Shown: positions 13,701-25,700 of the stretch, in pieces
Layout: every line of letters begins with the position of its first letter
How positions within the stretch are numbered: the stretch's first letter is position 1
Origin: Distichodus sexfasciatus
Taxonomy: Eukaryota; Chordata; Actinopteri; Characiformes; Distichodontidae
Assembly (NCBI GenBank): GCA_032718565.1
Contig: JAVGVS010000043.1
Location: forward strand, 1,670,595 to 1,734,594
Length of the DNA stretch: 64,000 nt
Reading direction: 5' to 3'
Position numbers and translations under genes: made by a program
Notes under the pieces: generated by a model
Database searches by the model: none
Told to the model about the DNA's origin: nothing
What the model saw: only the letters and a program-made list of their open reading frames with translations

Positions 13701-16700
13701 ATAATGTAGTCCAGATTTAATAATTTCACATCAAAGGTTCGCTTTTTAAGTTGCAAGTAAAATTTTGTCCTGATCAAACAAGGTTTTGCCTTGACAAACT
13801 GGTTGAAAGCTAAAGCTTTTTGGAATAATACTCAGATACAAACATTCACATAAACACTGACTCATTAAATGCTTATTCGATAAGAGGTGGGAGGCTTTGG
13901 CTGGACTCCAGGTTCTGGTCCCTGCAGTACTAGGGCAGGGATCACAAGGTGAAAACGGCCAGAGCAGCTAACCCTCAAAGCTGGGCCTGTCTGGCAGCCT
14001 GCCTGACTTCAACCAAGCTCCAGGCTCACAAAAACAAAACCCTTAAAATGACAAGCTTCATTGATTTCCTCAAATCAGATTCACAGTTGAATAATGCAAA
14101 AGAACCCCAGGATGGTGGACTTCAATAAAATATTTATTGTCCATACATAAGCTAACTTTCCGCAGAGCTTGTTAGCCTAAGCAGTGTCATGTTCCCATTG
14201 GGCTTCTATCAGGATTAGACTATTCAACATACTACACACACTCAACTTATTAGAATACAGGTTCTGGACGAGTAGGCATGGACAAGGCCTTCTGTTTTAC
14301 AATCCCCCCGTTTTTATCTCCCTTTTTAAAGATAATTCTAATGCCTTGAATCCTAAGGTAGGGTGTCAGTTTCAGTTCTTATTACAATCATTCTACGGCA
14401 CATATTGCATTGCGACAGCACAGATTTCATTATTTAAAAAACTGAATTTAACTGTGAAACAAACACTCAAAATTCAATTTCATTTGCATCCCTGTCATGG
14501 CTGTCAATAGGGCTCACACAGTCTGAGAGAGAAATATGAACTACACGGGATGATGAGTATTCCCACGCCTGTCAGGAGTCTCTTTCACAGGATGTGTTGC
14601 CCATATAAAAAAACACAACCATGTGCAAACTGGGCTAATTCATGCAGCTCCGGTAAAGCTGGGGCTCAGTGATCAAACGAAAGAGATGAGATCGTATTCA
14701 TGCGAAAATATTCGCAATTCATTTTGCTGAAGGAAAAAAGACAATTAGCTCTCAGTACATTTTCTCCAGAATCATAAAACAGGAAGAACTTTTTACAAAT
14801 GACTTACAAATATTCCGCATTTTTCCGAGGACGGCACACTAAGCGAGACATACTCGGGCTCGCACAGAGGGGGTGGGAAAAAAGACATGCCGTCACATTA
14901 ATTACCTTTCCACGTTAAAGGGAAATGGTAATGAATTTCCTTCCCTTGCTTGGAGTGTGTCTCGCGCTAGCGGTCAGTGATTCATTCTCTGCCTCCATCT
15001 TTCTCATTAAGCAGGGGGGAGGCTGAGCGATCCCGGCCCGGGCTGGAGAACTCTGTTCAATTACACCTGCTGCTGGGCCCTGCTACGCCAGCTAATGGGA
15101 CTCAGCTTGGCTCCTGTCAGCCTCAGCGCTAGCCGGCAAAAATCTTCATTTAGCTCATCAAACAGTGTCTGCATCGCATTCAGACCAGCCTGCTTTCCTG
15201 TTTTTTCCCCCCTCCCCGTTTCACTCCCTTCATTCACCCACACATCACTCAACCAAAATCCCTCTGTCCCTTTCATATGCATAAAAGAGCTCTATCACAG
15301 AAGCAGCATTTCCCAAAACACAATTAATGCACACACTTGCCACTCTGGAGTGAGAAAGGACCCCCACTGTGCTGTTCAGTGAGAATTGCAGTCTTTTCCC
15401 CCTCTTTTCACTCACTCCAAAACTGTGCTTGTTAAATTGTATTTATTCGGATAGGTCTTTTCATTGGATTTGTTGAGTACAGCTTCTGTTGAGCGCTGGA
15501 TTTCGTACATCGAAATAACAACCTCTTCACTGAGCTGGTGAGTGCTCCTCAAATGACCATGCTGTCAAGAGTAGAAATTAAATCCATGTAAAGCCACTTT
15601 TCCTCATCATAAGCCTTCTTACCATAGCCATCCGTAGAACAACATGAAAGATAAGATATTTTCGTAATTTTGTACAAATTATCCAATCAGAATAAAACTA
15701 CGAGAGGCCCATCCTCCACCAACCTCCAGTTTGATAATATTTTCAAATGGACATTAAGAAAAATTGACATGTACACAATACAGGTTTAATTCAAGGGGTT
15801 GAACAAAAATATCCTATGAAAGGTTTAGGAATTGCAACCATTTTCCTACAAAGTCTCCCTGTTTCAGGGGCCCAAAAGTGATTGGACAAATTAACATTAC
15901 CATATATAAAATCTTCATTTTTAACACTTTGTTGAGAATCCTTTGCAGGCAATAACTGCCTGAAGTCTGGAACCCATGGACATCACCAAACACTGGGTTT
16001 CCTCCTTTGTGATGCTTTGCCAGGCCGTTACTGCAGGTGTCTTCAGTTGTTGCTTGTTTGTGGGCCTTTCTGCCTTAAGTAAGTGAAATGCATGCTCGAT
16101 CGGGTTGAGATCTGGTGATTGACTCGGCCACTGCAGAATATTCCACTTCTTTGTCTTAAAAAACTCCTGTGTTGCTTTCGCAGTATGTTTTGGGTCATTG
16201 TCCATCTGTCCTGTGAAGCGTTGTCCAATCAACTTTGCTGCGTTTGGCTGAATTTGAGCAGAAAGTATATCCCTATACACTGCAGAATTCATCCGGCTGC
16301 TTCTGTCTCCTGTCACATCATCAATAAACACCAGTGACCCAGTGCCATTGGAAGCCACGCATGTCCATGCCATCACATTGCCTCCACCCTGTTTTACAGA
16401 CGATGTGGTATGCTTTGGATCATGAGCCGTTCCAAGCCTTCTCCATACTTTCTTCTTCCCATCATTCTGGTACAGGTTGATGTTAGTTTCATCTGTCCAA
16501 AGAATGCTGTTCTAGAACTGGGCTGTCTTCTTTAGACGTTTTTTGGCAAAGTCTAATCTGGCCTTTCTGTTTTTGAGGTTGATTAATGGTTTGCACCTTG
16601 TGGTGAACCTTCTGTATGTGCTCTCATAAAGTCTTCTCTTTATGGTAGACTTAGATACTGATACACCTACTTCCTGGAGAGTGTTCTTCACTTGAGTGGA

Positions 16701-19700
16701 TGTTGAGAAGTGATTTTTCTTCGCTATGGAAAGGATCCTGCGATCATCCACCACTGTTGTCGTCCTTGGATGTCCAGGCCTTTTTGAGTTCCTGAGCTCA
16801 CCAGTGCGCTCCTTTTTCCTCAGGATGTACCAAACTGTTGATTTGGCCACTCCTAACATTTCCACTTTTTCTCTGATGGATTTCTTCTTTTTTTTTTTCA
16901 GGCAAAGGACGGTTTGTTTCACTTCCATTGAGAACTCCAGCAACAGCTTCCAAATGCACATGCCACACCCGGAATCAACTCCAGACCTTTTACCTGCTTA
17001 ATTGATGATGGATTAACGAGGGAATAGCCCATGCAGCCTATGAAAAAGCTTTTGAGTTAACTGTCCAAATACTTTTGGTCCCTTAAAAAAGAGGCGGCTA
17101 CACATTAAAGAGCTGTAATTCCTAAACTCTTCCTCCAATTTGGATGTGAATACGCTCAAATTAAAGTTGAGAGTCTGCACTTTAAGCCCATGTTGATTTT
17201 AAAACTGTATCTTGAATATGTTTTGGTAAACAGCTAAAATAACAATACCTGTGTCACTGTCCAAATATTTCCGGGCCTAACTGTACATGCATAGAATAAC
17301 TGTTATATAAATAAACCAAAAATATTGCTTATTTCAATTTTAGTGAGTGAGTAGTGTAAGCAGGTCTAGACGACACTGCTACGCTACAATGAAATTTTAT
17401 ACGATTTCTTTTTTAAGAAGGAGTAAAGATTTCCAGATGACTTTGAAGGCAGAACCCACTGAGCTATGATAATCATTACTCACAGAAGCCTGGAATCTAA
17501 TATTTTCCTAACATTTTCATAACTTACTATGTGAAGGCATGATTACATAAAGGTGTTCAAGCGACCTTACATGCACAGTACACATATGTTTTTAACAATG
17601 TTTTAGTATGGGGCTTTAACATTGGACACATTGATGGATGTATTTCTGGGTCAGACTAACTTACCTGGGAGTCTCTGGCTTTCTGGAATGGTTGTGAGGT
17701 AAAGTGGATGGTGGAGTTTTTGAAGATTTTTGGAGGCTTTGGGACTGCACAGGAGAAGTGGCCATATCCTTCTTAGTAATGACAGGACGTTCTTTAGGAG
17801 AAAAGGACATTACAATGGCAGCAGCGGGAAGACTCATACAAGAGTATGGTGCAAAAGCAAAGGAGTATGACATCTGTCTGCTTGTCTAAGTACTTGAACT
17901 AGGCAAACACATATACATCTTACCCTGTGAAAGTACAGGCTCGGGTAGCTGAATGTTCCTCTTGCACTCCTGTGGGTGAGCATCATTCAAAGGCTCTTTC
18001 AGACATCCCTGCACAGCCTGTAGACCTCCCACTTTTCCATCACTGCACAATCAAAGGAGAATAAGGAAGAAAGAGACAAGAGCTCTGTTTTTAGACAAGA
18101 CAGCCCGGTGGTACGCGAGCTCCCAGCTGCGCACACGTTCCATGAAATAATTACCAAAGCAAAGCGAATCTGAATTTAGCTTCTGTCATTTTCCAAGGCG
18201 TTATATAAAATTTTACTTTTTACAGAAGTTAAAATTTAGTAGTTTGTTCTGCATAGTTTACCTATTTGCAACTGCAGTGTCAGTGGGCAAGCAATCTTTG
18301 CTACGTCCAGCTCCAGTAGTGGACTTCTCCAATTCCACTGTAGACGCTTGTTGTAACCTAAAAATAAAAATCACTAGGGGTATAATAAGTCCCGCCGTGT
18401 GATTTTTTTTAGACCATGATACTGTTTACTCTAAATAAACAGTAAAATAATGAAATAGTATATAGTAGAGATGACAATGTTTACTGACTGTGACTTCGAC
18501 TAAATAAAGCCAGCTGAAACAAAGCTCACTTACTGTTATTTAATTATTAATTTGGACCCTATTCATTCATGGATTCATCAGGATTTATATTTGATTTCTT
18601 ATTTCTGCTATACTCAACACTAGAGGTCGACCAAAATAGTTTTTTTAGGGCCGAAAAGAATTGTTACAATCCAGCCATACAGTACTGTGAAAAGTGGTTC
18701 TTTATAACAGAATGACTTATTAAGAGTTTGATTAAGTATTAAGAATGTTTTAAACATAAACTTCTTTGTCCAAAGCACACTTCTGTTCAACATAAAATTG
18801 AGCCGCCAACTTGGATTAGAGTCCATACCTAGAATAGTCAAGTCGGGACTGACGAAGCTCTTGGTTTTGTTTCTGAAGTCTCTCTTCTTGCTGAGCGAGA
18901 CGGGTCTGAAGTCTTTCTCTCTCAACCTCTAGCTGCTTCTTCTGAAGCAGCAAATGGTGGCGCTTCTCCTCCCAGTCCTGCCTGCCGGGAGGTGGCATCA
19001 TCTCATTGAGCTCTACACCGCAATCACTGTCATTCTTCAATCCCAGGCCACGGCCCAAGCCCCTAGGCTCTTTTGCACTGTGAGGTCTTGCAGCAGCATC
19101 GCTGTCCCGCTGCTCCTTTCTGGAAGCGATTGCAGTGCGGTCATCACATCTGCAGCAGTCTTGGCCACTACAAGATGAAGGCGCAGAGAACGGGCCATTC
19201 TGCGGCCTTCCCAAAACAGAATGGCTACAACCTTCCGGCCACCCTTGACTGCCCCTATTTCCGGAGGAGGGAAGATTCAAGTACGAGCCATCCATACTAG
19301 CTCCTCTCCCTCCCCCAACCCGACGGGAGCTCGGCGCTCTCTCACTGCCTGCCATCTGTGGAGGGAGGAGAGACGGTGAAATCGCCAGTGAATATCCCCT
19401 CTGACTTCATAATAACACAGCACAAAAGCAGGCTCTATTAAAGTCAGCCAGTAAGAATGAAGTGGATGGATTCTCTACCAGTAAGTGCAACAACCCAAGG
19501 TCATCCAAACAAGAGATAAACATGCAGGGCAAAGGGGAAGATTCCGCCTCCAAGAGGACTGAAGTGGGCTGCTGACTAATTCACGAGGAGGTCACGGAGC
19601 ATGCAAACATGCATTACTCACAGCCAAGGTTTCAGAAAGGACAAACTGATTTTTTTTTCTTACTACAGCTGCGTAAGTAGGCAGAAGGAGAGCTGGCTCT

Positions 19701-22700
19701 AAGGCTTAACTAATGCGAGCAGCACAGCATGTAAGACATCCAGCTGTAAAAATTGTCTTTATGTTTTATGGAAAAATATCATTTTAACTAGGCCTAGTCA
19801 TTTCAATATGCCTTTATATTAATCCCTTACTTGGTACTGTATGAGCACTAATTGTATATTTATTGTATGCGCCACAAATGTGGATGGCTAACCGCTTATG
19901 ATCACTATTTACAGTCAATACAATAAGATGGCACAATGAAAAAAGGAGGACATATTAAGGAGGCTATTAAGTCCAAGGAAACTAGACAGTAGGTGGTAGA
20001 CAATTCTGGGCACGTACATGCTCGTATTTCCACACACACACACTCACAAGCTTACCTTGCAGTGGGAGCGAGACTGATTGAGCTGGGCGATGGACTTGTT
20101 GAGTTTTTCCTGCTGCTGGGAGAGGTACTGCTGATAGAGTCCCAGCAGCTCCTGACACTCCCTGTACTGCTGCCGCAAACCTGGAGCGCAGGTCAAGGGG
20201 CAAAGCACACTGAATAACTCTACTACTGTGCCCACTTAAGACTAAGACCACTCTGCTCTCTGGCCAGACAGACCAATCCATTTTCCACCAGTGTGGTGCT
20301 GCTAACCAAAGACTCAACAAGTGAGACAAGTGTACAAAGTATATAGAACAAATAAGAAAAAAGCCAAGGGTGAACTTTCAGGCCTCTTTCTGTACCCTAA
20401 CCTCTGGTGATCTCAGCACAAGTGTAAGATATGTTAAAATTAAAATGGAGAATGTGCACAGACGAATATTTCATCTTTATATTGCAATCTCACTATCTAA
20501 AGCCAATCTGCACTATTAAGGCACCATGGTATATCTGGTGTAAGTGTAAGATTTGAATCTCTGCAAAAACGTGGGCCAATGATTTCTTTTCACTATTTGA
20601 AAATGCAAAAAATCTAATCGATATTGGCATGGAGTGGCTATAAAGAGTTGAGGACTCGTCAGGACTACTACCTTGCAGTGGCATAGACTTGAGGTATGAA
20701 AACACATCTAGGCTATATCAGTGACACAAGGTGGCCCCAAGTCCAATCAGACACCTATTATGCCTTCTGGCATTTATAACTGAATTCGAGCAGCCAGGGC
20801 CTGCAGTCATGTTTGTGACTGAGGATAAAAAAGAATGGAGAGGCAGAGGCACTGCTGGGGGAAGATAGCAGTTTCTTCAGGGCGAAGGCTTCACAGACTC
20901 CTCCATCTGGGTCTGGCTGGCCAGGCTAAGGCACAATGCCAAGATGAGAGACAGGGAGCTGGCAAACACACTACAGCAGCTAGAACAGAACCTATCTGGA
21001 GCAGAACCACTGCCACGCTGGGTGGGCCAGCTAATGACAGCATGACACCGCCAACTCAGCGTCTCTTTCTCTCACACTTACTTTCCTGTACAAATATACA
21101 CACATATCAACGATTTCAGCCTGACAGTGAGTCTGCAGTGAGTTTCCTAAGCTGTTTAGTTGAGAATCTATTCAGCCAACCTAATAAAAGTCCCAAGGCC
21201 AGTGTGACCACCAGTCTAAAAATACAAACACAAAATACCCATGGTGTTTCATGACCTTATCTATAAACATCTCAAGTAACTGAATGTCAAACGTGTCTCA
21301 TGTGTAAGTCCTACTTCATATCAAGTGGACTTTACAAACAATGTGGTGGTGGTGCAATGGTTTGAGTAACCAAAACCGTGCGTTGGTGACCATATAAATG
21401 GTTTAAATCTTGAAATCCAGCTAAAGCCTAGAAAAACATCACTGGGCCCCCAAGCATGGCCCTTAAACCAAAGTTGCCATGTGTGACTGTCTCTGAAGAG
21501 GGGAAATTAAAGTCGGTCTGGATAGCAGCATCCACTGAATTCCGTAAATGAAAATTGCTCTAGACACAACAAGGGTTCTACTGGGCTCATTTCAGATGAG
21601 GATGGACTGCTTTGCCAAGTACTCATAGCTCATCTCACTGACAGAGTGTGCATGCAGGCATCTTCCGGCCTGCTGACGAGAGGCGTCTGATACTTCGATA
21701 GCCAGCCACATACATTAATACATTAACAGAAGGATGCGCAGGAACGCTCGGCAACTGGTAATCATGAGCGAGTGGAGCGCGACTGATAAGACTCTCTTTC
21801 ACATCCCACCATGCTGGCACCTCTGTTGGCCGGCGGCCAATCGGAGCGAGCTTCAAGGGGCCCTACATCAGGGGAGAAAAGCTGAAGCGATGGCTTCTCC
21901 TCCCCCGTCCAAAAATACACAAAATCAGAGTTTGCATTCAATATTTCAGACAGGCGCTGTCAACATGATTCACTCCCCTGTCAGCCTGCACAGAAATGAA
22001 ATAATGAAATCCACCTCGAGGTGGAACAAAATCTTGTTGAAGAGAATATTTTAACAGCCCATGCTTGATGCCAAGTGGGCCTGGTCTCTGCATATGTGGG
22101 CTGGGATATAAATTAACAGGAGGACAGTTTGCACAACTGCTAGTTTAATTTAAATTACCTATGATTATAGTTAATTTATTATAGCAGTGTAATGTGTTAT
22201 TTCCAATTAGTAGAATGTGCGGAAAAGAAAACATGGCATAAAAATGTTTTCAGTAGTGAGACTGTGAGGGAAAGCTAATTCGAGAGTTCTTTGCCCTACT
22301 AAAGTCAAGGATCAACAAACTCTTAGATAGGCAAACAAACTATTACAAAAGTGGTTTTAGTACTGCTATCCATCAATGCTTTTCAAAATGCTGCCACCCA
22401 CACTTGAAGAAGATTAATGATATTGATGAATGCATTCAATTTCCCCTTTGTATTTTCTAAGGTGCTTGATGTAAATTTTTTCAGAGGAACAAAGTTAGCG
22501 CCGCTCTCTGTAATGGAATCTACTGCTCAGAAACGTGGTGCAGAATGCTAAACAGAGACTTGATAAAATTCTAATTTCATTCGATACATGAGTTTCAAAT
22601 TTCATCTCACAGTACAGAATTAAAGGGTTTTTTTTCCCCTCCCCTTCTCCCTTGGTCCTATCCAGAGCATGGAGATAACCCCCCTGATAACTGCACTCCT

Positions 22701-25700
22701 GACAGATGAGACAAGGCCAATTGTTCTGGAGATTATTCTACACCAGTCTCCTTAAGTGAGTTTGCCTTTTGCCTCCCCTTAACCTTTTAGAACGGTCTGA
22801 AAAGTCAGCGTCTCAGTGATGCCATTAAACCGCCAGGCTCCACAGGGGGCTCTCGTACAGTCTGCCTAAGACTAAAATCTCCATTTAATAGAGTTTAGAA
22901 GTTTAGCGCAAATGCCAAGACTTGGAGCTAAAGTGCATTTAATCGAGTTTTGCGCTTCTAATTTCTGAGCTCTGGTGCCAAAGGTGCAATTTAGCAGCCG
23001 GTGATTACTCTTCATATTTCATGGGGTTGGGCAAAATTTACGGTTCGCCACAATCTTTGACCCGCGTCAAAGATCTCCGAAAAGTTGGCAATGCTGCCAA
23101 GCAAGGGAGGCTCAGAACTCTGAGAGGACTGTACTGTTCCAACGAAATGACAGGCCGGTACGAGAAGAAACATGTACCATTCCCACTAGGCATGCGCCCA
23201 ATCTAGTACTTTCCATTTCAACTGACCAAAGCCAAGGTCAAGCTGTCACATCAAATATAAAAGTGAATCCAAGTCATTCAGCCTAGAACACTTAAGACAT
23301 TACAGTCATTTATTTAAACAATCCCATGTTTCCGTAGTACCAATAAATGCCAACACAAGCTAATTTTGCTTCTGGATAGAGTCCCATGAAGTATACATCT
23401 TGCAGTTTAATTTTTGCTTGGTATTAACCAAAAACCAAAAGATCAAGAGTTAATCAACAGTGCCTCCTGCTGGATGTTCATTGGTAAAACAATCACTTTC
23501 AAACCAAACGTAAAGGTACCAAATTCAGAAGTAGGTGTTAATTAAAGAACTCAAAGAAGCAAAACTCAATTCATGTTGGTACATCGTTTTTCCAAATGAA
23601 TTCATCTCATCTACTGGCTGAAATGGAACAGAAAAGTGTTCTGACTGCATTGTCTTCCCGCATCCTGACTGAACTGATGCCATTGTGCTTCAGACAGCTT
23701 TGCTCCCCCTCAACCATAAACACAAAATATGCATAGCAGTGAGAAAAGACCATTAGGGGAATTCCATGCAAATGTCAACTCTACCATCAAAAATAAAGTT
23801 GCACTGCCGGGAACAAAATCACTTTTGAATTGCCCATTTAGGTCTACATTTAACTGCGCTGAACCACTCTGCTGGGTACTGTCACACAAATGTCAGCCGT
23901 GCCATGAAATAAAGGGGCAAAGGAAGAAAATCACTTTTTAAATGTGTGTGTTAGGCCAATGCTTAACCATATTGAACAGCTTTTCAAGTCCACATACACA
24001 CAATTGTATGCCTTTTTAATACACTGATTTTAATCCAACTATTATTATAATGTACATGAAATTAAGGTGTGTGACAAACTGATATATCTAGGCTGGTATA
24101 CATGTATTTTCACCCCCACTTACAAACAATAATAAGTAATAATGCACACTCACATTTTGTCAATGTCAGTAAGGGTTAGCCTAACCCTAACCCCACACAC
24201 GCCACCCCCTAAAGCTGTAAACCTAGAGGAAACACTGCCCTAGGTGCACAGAAAAGTCCATAATAAAGAAGTGACAACTGTTTGGTACTTAGGGATGCCA
24301 CCTGTCTTTACCGGGGCTATCCTCCTTTTTAGTTAAAAAAATCACTCTCCTGGGACACTGAGGGCCAATTTCCCAGTTGAGGATTAAGCCTAGTCCTAGA
24401 CTAGCTTTGGGTTTGAATGGTAAATCTCTATTAGCACTACAATTTAGTCCAAGACTAGGCTTAGTCCTCGACTGGGAAATTGGCCCTGAATGTCTTATGT
24501 CAGAAAAAAGGACAGGGCAAAATACAGTCAAATTCTTGAGGAAAACCTCTTGCCAGAGAGTTGATGTTGGAAAGAACATTCACCTTTCAACACATCAATG
24601 ACCCGAAGCACACAGCACAACTGACCACACAGTGGCTGAAGACGAAAAAAATGAATGTCTTTGTTTGGCCTAGTCAGAGCCCAGACTTAAACCATATTGA
24701 AAATCTGAGGAAATATGTGAAGAAAGCAATCCACCAACAGTCAGGATCCAATTAAACTGAACTTGGAAGAGTTCTGTAAAGAAGAGTGGGCAAATATTGC
24801 TCAGATTAGATGTACAAAGTTTATAAAAGTATCCCAGCAGACTTGTCATTAAATCAAAGGTTGTTGAACAAAATCTTGACTTTGGGGTGTGATCCTTTAT
24901 TAATGTCAGTGTTTTGTGTTTTTCATTTCCTGAAATGTAGCCATGACATCTTTCATTTGGTTTTTATAGGCTGCACTGAATAAAGACAGCTGGAAAAATA
25001 ATTTTTGAATGTGTTTTCATTTTAGGCTGTAAAGCAGCAAAATGGGAATATTTCAAATGGGGTGATTCTTTTTTTTCACCCATTGTAGTGTCATTGCTAC
25101 AGAATTAGCAAAATGATAGAGGTCACCGTAACTTAAGTGTTGTTGGAATAGCAGGAGAATGGAGTAGGAGAACGACTGACCTGCCGACCCGTAGAATACC
25201 ATGGAGGTAAGCTAGGTCTTATTTTCCCCACAACACAACCCTAAGCATACCTCCAGCATGCTTATAAGCTAATTCTAAAAGGAGTAGAGTGACTCAAGCT
25301 CCACTGTGACATGACCTAAATCCAGCAGAGATGGTAGCATCATGAGTTTAATCCAAGAATAATATAAATGTGGGACCTTCTTTCGGAACAGAATATGGCT
25401 GATAGTTGCAAGCTAGGTTAGCTTCTCAGTCACATATACTATTCCATTATTAATCTTAATTACAAACCATTTGCATTTAAATACATTGGGAAATTGTACA
25501 AAGATATTTTATATAGTGATGATATTCCTAATTCAAACACAGCCAAACAAACAACATTATTAGTCCTGTCAGTGCATCTCAGTAAAAAGGATACTTTCTC
25601 GTTCCTGTATGATGAGTACGTTCTGATGCTCTAGCTGTTGGATCTTTTTCTCAAATGTCTCTTGTTCATCTTTGAGTCTCTGTACAGACTCCTCTTTCTC

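Larger units (their letters stand above)
11013..17664 (-). other. Hinderin last intron (6.65 kb)
   Basis: The intron between the two final coding exons holds a short local duplication (11185-11254 and 11675-11744), a stretch at 14540-15180 that looks like a possible conserved non-coding element, and a Tc1 transposon (15750-17290). Most of 11750-14500 is unremarkable, with no exon or repeat family recognised. Confidence 0.6.
20181..25594 (-). other. Hinderin intron between exons 4 and 5 (5.4 kb)
   Basis: It holds a probable SINE (21340-21490), a possible conserved non-coding region (22430-23220), a foldback MITE (24361-24487) and a 5'-truncated Tc1 relic (24540-25095). The rest shows no recognisable feature. 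Confidence 0.6.

Noticed and set aside
18816..19355. 179-codon frame starting MAGSERAPSS as a stand-alone gene
   Set aside because: A splice acceptor (CTCCACAG) lies directly before the ATG, and the frame ends at a donor at 18829; it is the sixth coding exon of hinderin.
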